Of a stretch of 64,000 nt of DNA, positions 54,137 to 63,679 are shown one piece after another (positions within the stretch are counted from its first letter, which is position 1; the number at the start of each line of letters is the position of its first letter). Source of the DNA: Aestuariimicrobium kwangyangense DSM 21549 (lineage in GTDB: Bacteria > Actinomycetota > Actinomycetes > Propionibacteriales > Propionibacteriaceae). The position numbers and the translations under genes were made by a program. The notes beneath the pieces are model-generated. The model did not search any database, was not told the DNA's origin, and saw only the letters and a list, made by a program, of their open reading frames with translations. Location of the stretch: assembly GCF_000421525.1 (NCBI RefSeq), contig NZ_ATXE01000002.1:310001-374000 (forward strand), in the 5' to 3' direction.

Positions 54137-57100
54137 TCAGCGGGCGTTGAAGTACTTCGCCTCCGGGTGGTGCACGACGATCGCGTCGGTCGACTGCTCC
54201 GGGTGCAACTGCAGTTCCTCCGACAACTCGACGCCGATCCGGCTCGGGTCGAGCAACTCCACCAGCTTGATGCGGTCGGTCAGGTCAGGGCAGGCGGCGT
54301 ACCCGAAGGAGTACCGCGACCCGCGATAGGCCTGGTCGGCGATGGCGGACTCGATGTCACCGTCCTCGGCCACGAACCCCAACTCGCCGCGCACCCGGTG
54401 GTGCCAGTACTCCGCCAAGGCCTCGGTGAGCTGTACCGACAGTCCGTGCAGCTCGAGGTAGTCCCGGTAGGAGTTGGCGGCGAACAGCTGCGACGTCGCA
54501 CGCGCCACGGCGCCACCCATGGTGACCAGCTGCATGCCGAGCACGTCCGGGCCGAGTTCGGCCGCCTCCGTCTCGTCCCTGAAGAAGTCCGCCAGGCACA
54601 GGCGACGGTCTCGACGCTGCCTCGGGAAGGTGAACGAGGTGAGTTCGCGGGAGTGGTCGTCGGGGTCGAGCACGATCAGGGTCTCGTCACGGCTGACCAC
54701 CGGCCAGTAGCCGTGCACCACTCCGAACTCCCCCAGCCCCTCGGAGCGGATGCGTTCGAACCAGGCCCGCAACCGCGGGCGGCCCTCGGTGGCAGCGAGT
54801 TCCTCGTAGGACGCCCCGTCGCGGGAGCCGCGCAGACCCCAGCGGCCCATCAGGGTGGCGCGCTCGTCCAACCAGCCGATGATCTCGTTGAGCGCGATGC
54901 CCTTGGTGACCCGCGAACCCCAGAACGGTGGGGTCGGCACGTCCACACCACCCTCGGGCGTCGGGCGGGCGACCTCGGAGCGCACCCCAAGCTCCGGCTC
55001 CAGGATCTCGACGGTGACCTTCGGGGCCACCCGACGTTGGCGGATCGGGGGAAGCGTGGCACCGGGGACGCCACGCTTGACGGCCATCACGGAGTCCATC
55101 AGGGTCAGCCCTTCGAAGGCATCCTTGGCGTAGCGCACCTCTCCCTCGAACATCTCGTTGAGGTCGTGCTCGACGTAGGCGCGGGTCAGGGCAGCGCCGC
55201 CCAGCAGCACCGGGTACCGCGAGGCGAGACCGCGGGCGTTGAGTTCGGCCAGGTTGTCCTTCATCACCATCGTCGACTTCACCAACAGCCCCGACATGCC
55301 GATGGCGTCGGCGCGTGCGGCCTCGGCGGCGGCGATGATGTCGGTGATCGACTGCTTGATGCCGAGGTTGACCACCGTGTAGCCGTTGTTCGACACGATG
55401 ATGTCGACCAGGTTCTTGCCGATGTCGTGCACATCACCCTTGACGGTGGCGAGCACGATGGTGCCCTTGCCCCCTTCGTCTCCCTCGACCTTCTCGATGT
55501 GCGGTTCGAGGTGGGCCACGGCCGCCTTCATCGTCTCGGCGGACTGCAGCACGAAGGGAAGCTGCATCTGCCCGGAACCGAACAACTCGCCCACCGTCTT
55601 CATGCCGGCGAGCAGGTCTTCGTTGATGATCTCGAGGGCCGGTTTGGTGGCAAGGGCCTCGTCGAGGTCGACGGTGAGCCCCTTGGAGTTGCCGTCGACG
55701 ATGCGCCGCTGCAGCCGCTCGTTCAGCGGCAGGCTGGCCAGCTCTGCCTCGCGCTCGGCCTTCATCGAGGCGGTGGTGACACCCTCGAACAGTTCCAGGA
55801 AGCGGGTCAGCGGGTCATATCCCTCACGACGACGGTCATAGACCATGTCGAGCGCGACCTGTCGCTGCTCCTCGGGGACCCGGTCCATCGGCACGATCTT
55901 GGCGGCGTGCACGATGGCCGAGTCGAGGCCCGCCTCCACGCACTCGTGCAGGAAGACGGAGTTGAGGACGATACGGGCGGCCGGGTTGAGGCCGAAGCTG
56001 ATGTTCGACACGCCCAGCGTCGTGTGCACGCCGGGGTACTTGGCCTTCAGCTCGCGGATGGCCTGGATCGTCTCGAGGCCGTCCTTACGGGTCTCCTCCT
56101 GGCCGGTGCCGATGGGGAAGGTGAGGCAGTCCACCAGGATGTCGCCGACCTCCATGCCCCACTTCTGGGTGAGGTCATCGATCAGCCGGCTGGCCACCCT
56201 CACCTTCCACTCCGCGGTGCGCGCCTGGCCCTCCTCGTCGATGGTGAGGGCGACCACGGCGGCCCCGTGTTCGGCGACGACGGGCATCACCCGGGCGAAC
56301 CGTGACCCGGGACCGTCACCGTCCTCGAAGTTCACCGAGTTGATGATCGAGCGACCGGCGAAGGTCTCGAGCCCTGCCTCGACCACCTCGGGTTCGGTCG
56401 AGTCGAGCACGACGGGCAACGTCACGGCGGTCGCGAACTCGCGGCCGATCCGCCGCATGTCGTCGGCCCCGGCGCGTCCCACGTAGTCGACACACAGGTC
56501 GAGCACGTGGGCCCCGTCGCGGGTCTGCGCGCGCGCGATGTCGACACATTCGGAGATGTTGTCGGCCAGCATCGCCTCCCGGAATGCCTTCGAACCGTTG
56601 GCGTTGGTGCGCTCACCGATGGCGAGGTAGCTGGCGTCCTGGGCGAACGGGACCTCGTGGTACAGCGAGCTGACGGAGTTCTGGTGACGCGGGCTGCGGG
56701 GCTCGACCGGGTGCTCCCGGAGGGCCTCGACGACGTGGCGCAGATGCTCAGGGGTGGTGCCACAGCATCCGCCGAACACGCTCAACCCGTAGTCGCGGAC
56801 GAAACGGGTGGCGGCCTCGGCCAACTGCTCGGGGGTGAGCGGGTAGCGCGCACCGTCTGTGGTCAGCTCGGGGAGGCCGGCGTTGGGCATCGTCCCGATG
56901 CCGATGCGGGCGTGCTGGGAGAGGTGGCGCAGGTGTTCGGTCATCTCGGCGGGACCGGTCGCACAGTTGAGCCCGATCACATCGATCCCCAAGGGCTCCA
57001 AGGCGGTCAACGCCGCCCCGATCTCGGAACCGAGCAGCATGGTGCCCGTGGTCTCGACGGTGACGTTGACGAAGATGGGCAGGTCGACGCCGGCCTCGGC

Positions 57101-57640
57101 GCGGGCCCGCTTGGCACCGATCACGGCGGCCTTGGCCTGCAGCAGGTCCTGGGCGGTCTCGATCTGCACGGCGTCGATGCCGCCACGGATCATCGCGGTG
57201 GTCTGGGCCTGGTAGGCGTCACGGATCTCACGGAAGCCGATGTGCCCCAAGGTGGGCAGCTTCGTGCCGGGGCCGATGGAGCCCAGCACGAAGCGTGGCT
57301 TCTCAGGGGTCAGGGCCGTGACCTCGTCGGCGACCTCACGGGCGATCCGGGCGGCCGCCTCGGCCAACTCGTCGAGGCGATCGGTGATGCCGTACTCGGC
57401 CAGGGCCGCCAGGTTCGTCCCGAAGGTGTTGGTCTCGACCATGTCGACACCGGCGTCGAAGTAGGCGCGGTGGATGTCGGCGATGATGTCGGGGCGGGTG
57501 ACCGACAACACCTCGTTGCAGCCCTCATGGCCTTGGAAGTCGGCCTCGATGTCGAGGTCGTAGGTCTGCAGCATCGTGCCCATGGCTCCGTCTGCGATCA
57601 GCACACGGCGGCCCAGGACGTCACGAATGGCAGATGTCAT
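54137..57640 (-). CDS. metH: Cobalamin-dependent methionine synthase
   Basis: An 1167-aa four-module enzyme that methylates homocysteine with 5-methyl-THF. The homocysteine domain (about 1-320) has zinc Cys in LNCATGPAEM and VFGGCCGTTPEH. The pterin domain (about 355-610) contains AIGERTNANGSKAF and VDYVGRAGADDM. The B12-binding domain (about 640-880) has KGDVHDIGKNLVDIIVSNNG with the DxHxxG lower-ligand His. The C-terminal activation domain ends near the stop (RYSFGYAACPDL). The ATG at 57640 precedes TSAIRDVLGRR. Only 75 bp separate it from the divergent PAC2 gene, so no cobalamin riboswitch fits. Confidence 0.95.
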   Translation of the reverse strand: MTSAIRDVLGRRVLIADGAMGTMLQTYDLDIEADFQGHEGCNEVLSVTRPDIIADIHRAYFDAGVDMVETNTFGTNLAALAEYGITDRLDELAEAAARIAREVADEVTALTPEKPRFVLGSIGPGTKLPTLGHIGFREIRDAYQAQTTAMIRGGIDAVQIETAQDLLQAKAAVIGAKRARAEAGVDLPIFVNVTVETTGTMLLGSEIGAALTALEPLGIDVIGLNCATGPAEMTEHLRHLSQHARIGIGTMPNAGLPELTTDGARYPLTPEQLAEAATRFVRDYGLSVFGGCCGTTPEHLRHVVEALREHPVEPRSPRHQNSVSSLYHEVPFAQDASYLAIGERTNANGSKAFREAMLADNISECVDIARAQTRDGAHVLDLCVDYVGRAGADDMRRIGREFATAVTLPVVLDSTEPEVVEAGLETFAGRSIINSVNFEDGDGPGSRFARVMPVVAEHGAAVVALTIDEEGQARTAEWKVRVASRLIDDLTQKWGMEVGDILVDCLTFPIGTGQEETRKDGLETIQAIRELKAKYPGVHTTLGVSNISFGLNPAARIVLNSVFLHECVEAGLDSAIVHAAKIVPMDRVPEEQRQVALDMVYDRRREGYDPLTRFLELFEGVTTASMKAEREAELASLPLNERLQRRIVDGNSKGLTVDLDEALATKPALEIINEDLLAGMKTVGELFGSGQMQLPFVLQSAETMKAAVAHLEPHIEKVEGDEGGKGTIVLATVKGDVHDIGKNLVDIIVSNNGYTVVNLGIKQSITDIIAAAEAARADAIGMSGLLVKSTMVMKDNLAELNARGLASRYPVLLGGAALTRAYVEHDLNEMFEGEVRYAKDAFEGLTLMDSVMAVKRGVPGATLPPIRQRRVAPKVTVEILEPELGVRSEVARPTPEGGVDVPTPPFWGSRVTKGIALNEIIGWLDERATLMGRWGLRGSRDGASYEELAATEGRPRLRAWFERIRSEGLGEFGVVHGYWPVVSRDETLIVLDPDDHSRELTSFTFPRQRRDRRLCLADFFRDETEAAELGPDVLGMQLVTMGGAVARATSQLFAANSYRDYLELHGLSVQLTEALAEYWHHRVRGELGFVAEDGDIESAIADQAYRGSRYSFGYAACPDLTDRIKLVELLDPSRIGVELSEELQLHPEQSTDAIVVHHPEAKYFNAR

Positions 57641-57715
57641 GGGGGCCACTCTAGGCGTGGCACACGCGCGGCGACGACGGTGTTCAGTCTCGGCGGACGG
57701 CGCTAGTCTCGATCC

Positions 57716-58588
57716 ATGTCGCGTCTCACACCCGCCGATCCACGGCCCTCCACCCCGGTGGTGCTGGTCGCCTTCTCGGGGTGGAACGACGCGGGCGAGG
57801 CAGCGACCGGGGCAGTGGGACAGTTCGTCGACATGTATGACCCGGCTGAGGAGGTCGCCATCCTGGACGACGAGGCCTACTGGGACTACACCGAGCAGCG
57901 GCCCGAGATCCGCAAGGAGGAATCGGGCGAACGGTTCATCGACTGGCCACAGGTGAAGGTGTGGAGGGTTGAACATCCCGAACGGGACGTCATCTGCGTG
58001 CTCGGCCCGGAGCCGGCGTTGAGGTGGCGCAGTTTCCTCGCCGAACTGACGGGCCTGATCAAGGGATTCGAACCCGCGATGGTGATCACGGTCGGCTGCA
58101 TGGTCACCGACGACCCGCACTCACGACCGCTGCCGGTCTCGGGTCACGCCAGCACCCCCGAGTTGGCCTCCGCGTTGGGGGTCGATCCCGAGACCTACGT
58201 GGGTCCCACCGGGATGACCGGGTTGGTGCACCGGGCCTGTTCCGACCTGGGCATCCCCACCGCATCACTGTGGGGGTCCAGCCCGCACTACTCACCCCAG
58301 CGCGAGTGCCCGAAGGCCAAACAGGCCCTGCTGCGCCGACTCAGCGACGTGCTCGATCTCGACATCGATGAGGGTGACCTCGACGACGAGGTGGCCGAGT
58401 GGGAGCAGACGATCAACCAGCTGGCCGAGAACGATCCCGACGTGGCCCGCTACATCGCCGAGCTCGAAGCGGCCCAGGACGCCGACCTCAAGGAGACCAC
58501 CGGCGACGACATCGCGGCCCAGTTCCAGCGCTGGCTGGGACGCTCGCGCCCCGGTCGCGACCACCCCGGGCCCGAGCGACGCGGCTGA
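57716..58588 (+). CDS. PAC2-family protein
   Basis: A 290-aa protein of the PAC2 (proteasome assembly chaperone 2-like) family, widely conserved in actinobacteria. The N-terminal PVVLVAFSGWNDAGEAATGAV and GEPAL-like CVLGPEPALRWRSF blocks are typical, as are the later TGLVHRACSDLGIPTASLWGSSPHY motif and an acidic C-terminal helix. Its bacterial function is unknown, despite the name, and it occurs in species with and without a 20S proteasome. Divergent from metH. Confidence 0.9.
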   Translation: MSRLTPADPRPSTPVVLVAFSGWNDAGEAATGAVGQFVDMYDPAEEVAILDDEAYWDYTEQRPEIRKEESGERFIDWPQVKVWRVEHPERDVICVLGPEPALRWRSFLAELTGLIKGFEPAMVITVGCMVTDDPHSRPLPVSGHASTPELASALGVDPETYVGPTGMTGLVHRACSDLGIPTASLWGSSPHYSPQRECPKAKQALLRRLSDVLDLDIDEGDLDDEVAEWEQTINQLAENDPDVARYIAELEAAQDADLKETTGDDIAAQFQRWLGRSRPGRDHPGPERRG

Positions 58589-58650
58589 CGGACAAGACCG
58601 CCTTCGGCGTCATTCCAGCAGGAGCGAGGCACCAGTGACGTGTCGAGATC

Positions 58651-59325
58651 TCAGTGTTGGCACCCCTTGACCGCAGCGTCGCGCAGTTCGTTGACCATGG
58701 CGTCGGGGTCGTCCGCTCGATAGACAGCCGACCCCGCCACGAACACGTCCGCACCCGCCTCGGCGGCTCGTCCGATGGTGTCGACCGACACTCCCCCGTC
58801 GACCTGGACGAGGATCTGCGCACCCGTCCGGCGCACCAGTTCTCGGGTGCGCCGGATCTTGGGCAACACCAGGTCGAGGAAGCTCTGCCCGCCAAAACCC
58901 GGCTCGACGGTCATCAGCAACACCATGTCGACCTCGGTGAGCATGTCGGCGAAGCCGTCGATGGGTGTGGCCGGCTTCAGGGCCATGGACGCGCGCGCGC
59001 CGAGTTTGCGGAGTTCGCGGGCGAGCCGGATGGGCGCGCGGGCAGCCTCGACGTGGAAGGTGACCGAGTCAGCGCCCGCGGCCGCGTAATCGGGGGCCCA
59101 GCGATCGGGGTCCTCGATCATCAGGTGGATGTCGAGAAGCTTGTCGGTCGCCTTGCGGATCGACTCCACGACGGGCAGACCGATGGTCAGATTGGGGACG
59201 AAGTGCCCGTCCATCACGTCGACGTGGACCATGTCCGCCGACGGAATCCGCGCGATCTCGGCGCCCAGCTCGGCGAAGTTGGCGTTGAGGACGCTCGGGG
59301 TGATCTGCATGGCGGGGAGCGACAT
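58651..59325 (-). CDS. rpe: Ribulose-phosphate 3-epimerase
   Basis: A 224-aa TIM-barrel enzyme interconverting ribulose 5-phosphate and xylulose 5-phosphate. [13 protein letters not shown], the metal-binding [16 protein letters not shown] (His/Asp), [24 protein letters not shown] and [10 protein letters not shown] are all present. The 3' end converges on the PAC2 gene. Elsewhere rpe often clusters with rsmB, fmt and priA, and here those genes lie 2 kb away across the protease insertion. Confidence 0.95.
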   Translation of the reverse strand: MSLPAMQITPSVLNANFAELGAEIARIPSADMVHVDVMDGHFVPNLTIGLPVVESIRKATDKLLDIHLMIEDPDRWAPDYAAAGADSVTFHVEAARAPIRLARELRKLGARASMALKPATPIDGFADMLTEVDMVLLMTVEPGFGGQSFLDLVLPKIRRTRELVRRTGAQILVQVDGGVSVDTIGRAAEAGADVFVAGSAVYRADDPDAMVNELRDAAVKGCQH

Positions 59326-59392
59326 GTCATCAGACTACCGAGCAGAACTGGAAACCCTTGCTACCTAGGTGCCATGGAGTTAGCGTCCTTCC

Positions 59393-60821
59393 ATGAAGAT
59401 TCAGGCGGCAGATTCGAGACATCGCCTGGTTGCGTACGTCGTGCTGATGGTGCTCGTGGCAGGAGGCTTGGCTTCCACGGCGGTGGGGGAACCAACCCCG
59501 CCGGTTTCCCAGGCCGAAGCCTCCAAGCGTGCTGAGGTCGGCCACCAGGACACCGCCCCGCCTGAAGAGCCTGCGGACAGCACCCGACGTGCCCTATGGG
59601 CCCAAGGTCTTGTGCAGACCCTGCCCACCGATCAACGCGCTGGCTATTGGGTCGATGAGAACAACACCGTCACCCTCTACGTGGCTGGCGATGCCGACGG
59701 CGCGCGCAGGCAATGGCAGGAAGAGATCGACTCATCAGGCTTCGACGTAGCCGTGGTGCGCGTCACCTACTCCAGCGAGCAGCTTGGGGCGCAGCTGGAG
59801 TCGTCACGCTGGAAAGACCGCGGCGTTCCACAGGAATGGCTGGCGGGCCTGATGGGCGTTGGACTCGAATACCGAGAGAATGCCTTGGAGTTGCGGGTCC
59901 AGTTCTTGGGCGGGCAACGCAACCGACTTGGAGCGTTTCCTAGGGGTTCGCGTGGTCACCACCGTCGTGGAGGGGCCAATGCAAGCCCTCTACGGCCGTT
60001 TCGAGGACAATCCTCCGCGATGGGGTGGTACCAGAATCAAGCTCTACTGGCCAGGGAGTGACCTCAATGATCCGAACTCGCTCGACAAATTGAAGGAGCC
60101 CGTGATCTGTACCGCCGGCTTCCCAGCGATCAGCGAAGGGTACGAGGTGATGGCGACCGCAGGGCACTGTGCCCCGTACGGCGCCGCCTCCACACCGCGC
60201 TGGGCGTGGAATGGGAAGTCTCTCACTGAAGGGGGAATTCTCTGCGCTCTCGCCGGCTGTCGCCATCGCGAGGTGGGCTCCGTGTGGAAAACCATGGCCA
60301 AGACGTATTCGACACAGACACAAGCTGTTGGGAACTCATCGGTGGTGGACATGGCGTGGGTATTTCTCCACACCACTCCTGCCGCGAACAACTACGGTGC
60401 TTCCTACTATACTGGGACCAGTTCGGGGGATGTGATCAATCACGCGCAGGATACCTACCCATCTCCTTCGACTGATTACACTGGCCTGACGATGTGCGTC
60501 TCCGGAGCCACGAATTTCAGATCTTGCGGATGGAAGGTCACCGGTCGAGACCTCACGGTTGCGACGGTAAAGGGTTCGGCCACCGGTGGTACAACCCAAT
60601 ACATCTACACTTACGGCTGGCGGATGACCTCTACCCAGGGAGGATGCGTGGGTGGGGGCGATAGCGGAGGGATCGTGTGGTTCGTGGCCAACGACGGCAA
60701 ATGGGCAACGGCAGGCGTGATCTCAAGCGCTACCTCAGAGCTGTGCGGAACCTCGCTCGCCTTCGCCACGTGGGCCGACGCACGGATCTACTTCCCGTCC
60801 CTCACGCCAAAACTCCAATGA
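59393..60821 (+). pseudogene. Secreted S1-family serine protease, +1 frameshift
   Basis: The first frame (59393 on) has a signal peptide or anchor (LVAYVVLMVLVAGGLASTAVG) and a pro-region ending GLEYRENALELRVQFLG. The second frame continues AGNATDLERFLGVRVVTTVV and holds the trypsin-like core: VMATAGHCAPYG (His), SSVVDMAWVFL (Asp), and GGGDSGGIVWF (Ser). One extra G near 59908-59914 (TTGGGCGGGC) separates them. Corrected, it is about 475 aa, streptogrisin-like with an N-terminal propeptide. The catalytic triad is complete. DNA here is less GC-rich than its neighbours, suggesting transfer. Sequencing error is possible. Confidence 0.8.
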
Positions 60822-60851
60822 GCATACCGCACGCGATCATGATCGACTGAC

Positions 60852-61382
60852 GTGACTTTTGTCGACCACACACGTTTCCGCCCGTTGAGGGCGCTGTGGG
60901 CGCTTCTCATTGTTTTCCTAGCGCTCATCGACCTAGGAGCCGTGTCGGTCTTCGTAGGAATGACCTACATCTACTCAATCGCCGGATGCTTCGGGACTGG
61001 GCTGTGCGACACGATGGATCGCACTCGCCACGCGGCACAGGTTCATGTCGGAACCACCACCGTGGCCACCGCCTTTTCCATAATACTTGGTTGGATCGCT
61101 CTTCGGCGGAACAGCCACGCCCCCCTGATCGTCGTGTCAAAGATCCGGGTTCTTTTCATGGTCCAGCTGGTGGTGATGACAGCGGGGGCCGCGCTGTATT
61201 TTTCTTGGCTGACCACTATCCACTTGTCAGCGAGCTGCGCCGTATTGGACGGGCAGTGCCACGCATATTTCCCTTACAAACACGGTTTGTTGGTCTACAT
61301 CGCCTTTGGGGCGCTCAACGCCGCATGCATCTTGGCCTTGGCGTGGGTCGCCGCTCGTGGCCGCCCACTCCGGTCACGCTGA
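60852..61382 (+). CDS. Small four-helix membrane protein
   Basis: A 176-aa protein starting at GTG. Four hydrophobic segments (about 14-38, 70-84, 98-118, 145-165) are separated by short loops, and two Cys-containing loops (IAGCFGTGLCDTM and SASCAVLDGQCHAYF) probably face outside. No family recognised. It shares the lower GC and the strand of the S1 protease 30 bp upstream, so it may be transferred with it. The 3' end overlaps rsmB by 9 bp on the opposite strand. Confidence 0.65.
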   Translation: MTFVDHTRFRPLRALWALLIVFLALIDLGAVSVFVGMTYIYSIAGCFGTGLCDTMDRTRHAAQVHVGTTTVATAFSIILGWIALRRNSHAPLIVVSKIRVLFMVQLVVMTAGAALYFSWLTTIHLSASCAVLDGQCHAYFPYKHGLLVYIAFGALNAACILALAWVAARGRPLRSR

Positions 61383-62735
61383 GCGACGGCGCAGAAGCGC
61401 CAGGAACATGGCGTCGGTGCCGTGGCGATGGGGCCACAACTGAGCCACCAACGGATGCCCGGGCACCGAGACATCGGGCAGTGCTTCACCCGACGTCGCG
61501 CCCCCCGCGACTGCTTGGAGCACAGCGGGTGCGTCCAGCAGGTCAAGGTCGTCGCGCTCGGCGAGCAGCGCGTCGATCACGTCGGTCGTCTCGCGTCGAT
61601 CCGGAGAGCAGGTGACGTAGGCCATCACTCCCCCGCCGGCCAGCGAATCGGCGCCCATGTGGGCGAGGTCGAGTTGCAGGCCGGTCAACCCAGCCACGTC
61701 GGCGGTGTCCTTGCGCCAGCGGGCGTCGGGTCGACGACGCAGCGCCCCCAGCCCCGAGCACGGAACATCGGCCATGACGGCCGCGAACTCATCGGGAAGC
61801 CACGCGGGCGCTCGACCGTCGGCGCAGATCACCTGCACACCGTCCGGATAAGCCCTCGTTCCCTGGGCCACCAGGTCGGCACGGTGGGGGGCGACCTCGT
61901 TGGCCAGCAGCCACGTGTGTCTGCGGCGGGCGAGACCCACCAGCAGGGCGGCCTTGCCGCCGGGCCCAGCACACAGGTCGAGCCACGGGCCGGTGGCGTC
62001 GACGGCCGTGGCCAGCGCGGTCGCCACAAGTTGTGATCCTTCGTCCTGCACGCCGGCCCGTCCGTCACGCACGGCGGCAATGTCGGCGGGACGCTGTCGG
62101 GAGGTGAAGCCGAACGGCGACCACCGCGTGGGAGTGATGTCGTCGCCCGGCAAGTCGTCGAGCCGCATCAGCCCCGGCCGCACGACAAGCACGGGTTGGG
62201 CCGGCAGGTTGTTGGCAAGCAGCGCGGCTTCGGCCTCGTCACCGAGCAGGTCACGGTACGACTCGGCTATCCAACGGGGGTGATGGGTACGCAGCGCGAG
62301 AGCGTCGATCGAGTCGAGCCCATTCGACAGCGTCTGCACCCACTCGTCGAGGCTCCTCTCGCTGATTCGCCGCGAGACGGCATTGACCAGGCCCGCCACC
62401 TTCGGGTGAATGCGCGTGCGGGCCTGGTCGACGGCCTGCTGGGCGGCGACGTGGTTGGGCGTGCGCATGGCCAGCATCCGGTGACTGGTGAGCCGGAGCA
62501 GGTCGACCACCTGGGGCTGCAGGTCCGTCAGGCGGCGACGCGAGGCCGCTTCGATGACGCGGTCGTGGGTGCCCATCAGGCGGCAGGTGCCGTAGACCAG
62601 TTCGGTCACCTCGGCCACACTGCGGCGGTGATCGGGGTGTTGGCGCAGCACCTCGTCCAGCGCCAGATTCGCATAGGCCTGGTCGCGGGTCACCCGGGTC
62701 ATCACCTGAGTCGCCAACCACAACACATCACTCAT
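61374..62735 (-). CDS. rsmB: 16S rRNA m5C967 methyltransferase RsmB (Sun/NOL1 family)
   Basis: A 453-aa enzyme. The N-terminal NusB-like domain (about 8-135) includes YANLALDEVLRQHP and ELVYGTCR. The methyltransferase domain has WLDLCAGPGGKAALLVGLA (SAM). The two catalytic Cys regions are MADVPCSGLGALRRRPDARW and YVTCSPDRRET. The ATG overlaps the fmt stop (ATGA), giving the usual actinobacterial priA-fmt-rsmB order. Confidence 0.94.
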   Translation of the reverse strand: MSDVLWLATQVMTRVTRDQAYANLALDEVLRQHPDHRRSVAEVTELVYGTCRLMGTHDRVIEAASRRRLTDLQPQVVDLLRLTSHRMLAMRTPNHVAAQQAVDQARTRIHPKVAGLVNAVSRRISERSLDEWVQTLSNGLDSIDALALRTHHPRWIAESYRDLLGDEAEAALLANNLPAQPVLVVRPGLMRLDDLPGDDITPTRWSPFGFTSRQRPADIAAVRDGRAGVQDEGSQLVATALATAVDATGPWLDLCAGPGGKAALLVGLARRRHTWLLANEVAPHRADLVAQGTRAYPDGVQVICADGRAPAWLPDEFAAVMADVPCSGLGALRRRPDARWRKDTADVAGLTGLQLDLAHMGADSLAGGGVMAYVTCSPDRRETTDVIDALLAERDDLDLLDAPAVLQAVAGGATSGEALPDVSVPGHPLVAQLWPHRHGTDAMFLALLRRRSA

Positions 62736-63673
62736 GACAGCCGTGCTCCCGTCACCTGTACGCCCCTGGCCCAGTCGGCACCCGCCATCTGCTTCTTGCC
62801 GTGCGGCTGCACCCGAACCAACTCCAGCCCACCATCGACGGTGCCGACCAACAGTGCCCGCTTGGTGGCGCGCAACTCACCGGGTCCCAAGGGTTCGTCG
62901 AGGTGAACCGGCGTCGCCGAGACGATCTTGAACCTCTCCTCGACCCCATTGCTCGTGAACTGGGCCCACGCACCGGGCGCGGGGGTCACGGCCCTGATCT
63001 GACGGTCCACCGCGTCAGTCGGCACGCCGAAGTCGACGTGGGCGTCGTCCACGGTGATCTTCGCGGCAACGGTGAGGCCCTCGTCGGCCTGTTCGGTCGG
63101 CTCAGCACCGTCAGCGATGGCCGACATTGTCTTGACCAGCAACTGGGCTCCGGACTGGGAAAGCTCGTCCAGCAACTCCCCAGCTGTCTGCCCAGACCTG
63201 ACGGGCGTCTCGATCGTGCCGAACACAGGACCGGCGTCGAGGGCCCTGACGATGCGGAACGTGGTGGCGCCGGTGACCTGGTCGCCCTCCCAGATGGCCC
63301 GCTGCACCGGGGCCGCTCCACGCCATCGAGGCAGCAACGAGAAGTGCAGGTTCACCCACCCGTGCGGCACCAGGTCGAGCGCTGACTGCGGCAGCAACGC
63401 ACCGTAGGCCACGACCGCGACGGCATCGAGCCCGAACGCGACCAGCGCGGCCTGGAACTCGGGGTCGCGCGGGTGAGAGGGCTTCAGCACCGGGATGCCC
63501 AACTCCGCGGCCAGTTGCGCGACCGATGAGGCGGTGAGCTTCTTCCCTCGTCCGGCGGGGGCGTCGGGGCGGGTGATCACCACTGCGACCTCATGCTCGG
63601 ACTCGGCCAGGGCGGCCAGCGCGGGCAGGGCCACCTCGGGAGTGCCGGCGAATCCGATCTTCAGTGCTGTCAC
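62732..63673 (-). CDS. fmt: Methionyl-tRNA formyltransferase
   Basis: A 313-aa enzyme that formylates initiator Met-tRNA. IGFAGTPEVALPAL, VAYGALLPQSALDLVPHGWVNLHFSLLPRWRGAAPVQRAI (catalytic Asn/His and the SLLP loop) and a C-terminal OB-like domain beginning near PTDAVDRQIRAVTPAPGAW are seen. The GTG start is 6 nt after the priA-like stop. Coupled to rsmB. Confidence 0.95.
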   Translation of the reverse strand: MTALKIGFAGTPEVALPALAALAESEHEVAVVITRPDAPAGRGKKLTASSVAQLAAELGIPVLKPSHPRDPEFQAALVAFGLDAVAVVAYGALLPQSALDLVPHGWVNLHFSLLPRWRGAAPVQRAIWEGDQVTGATTFRIVRALDAGPVFGTIETPVRSGQTAGELLDELSQSGAQLLVKTMSAIADGAEPTEQADEGLTVAAKITVDDAHVDFGVPTDAVDRQIRAVTPAPGAWAQFTSNGVEERFKIVSATPVHLDEPLGPGELRATKRALLVGTVDGGLELVRVQPHGKKQMAGADWARGVQVTGARLS

Positions 63674-63679
63674 AACTGT

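Noticed and set aside
57641-57715. Cobalamin riboswitch upstream of metH
   Set aside because: Only 75 bp separate metH from the divergent PAC2 start and no B12-box-like segment is visible.
54137-58120. Very long antisense and upstream-extended open frames (for example 160 codons before the metH ATG)
   Set aside because: High GC keeps shadow frames open. They lack family similarity and overlap recognised genes; starts were trimmed to the first residues matching the family.
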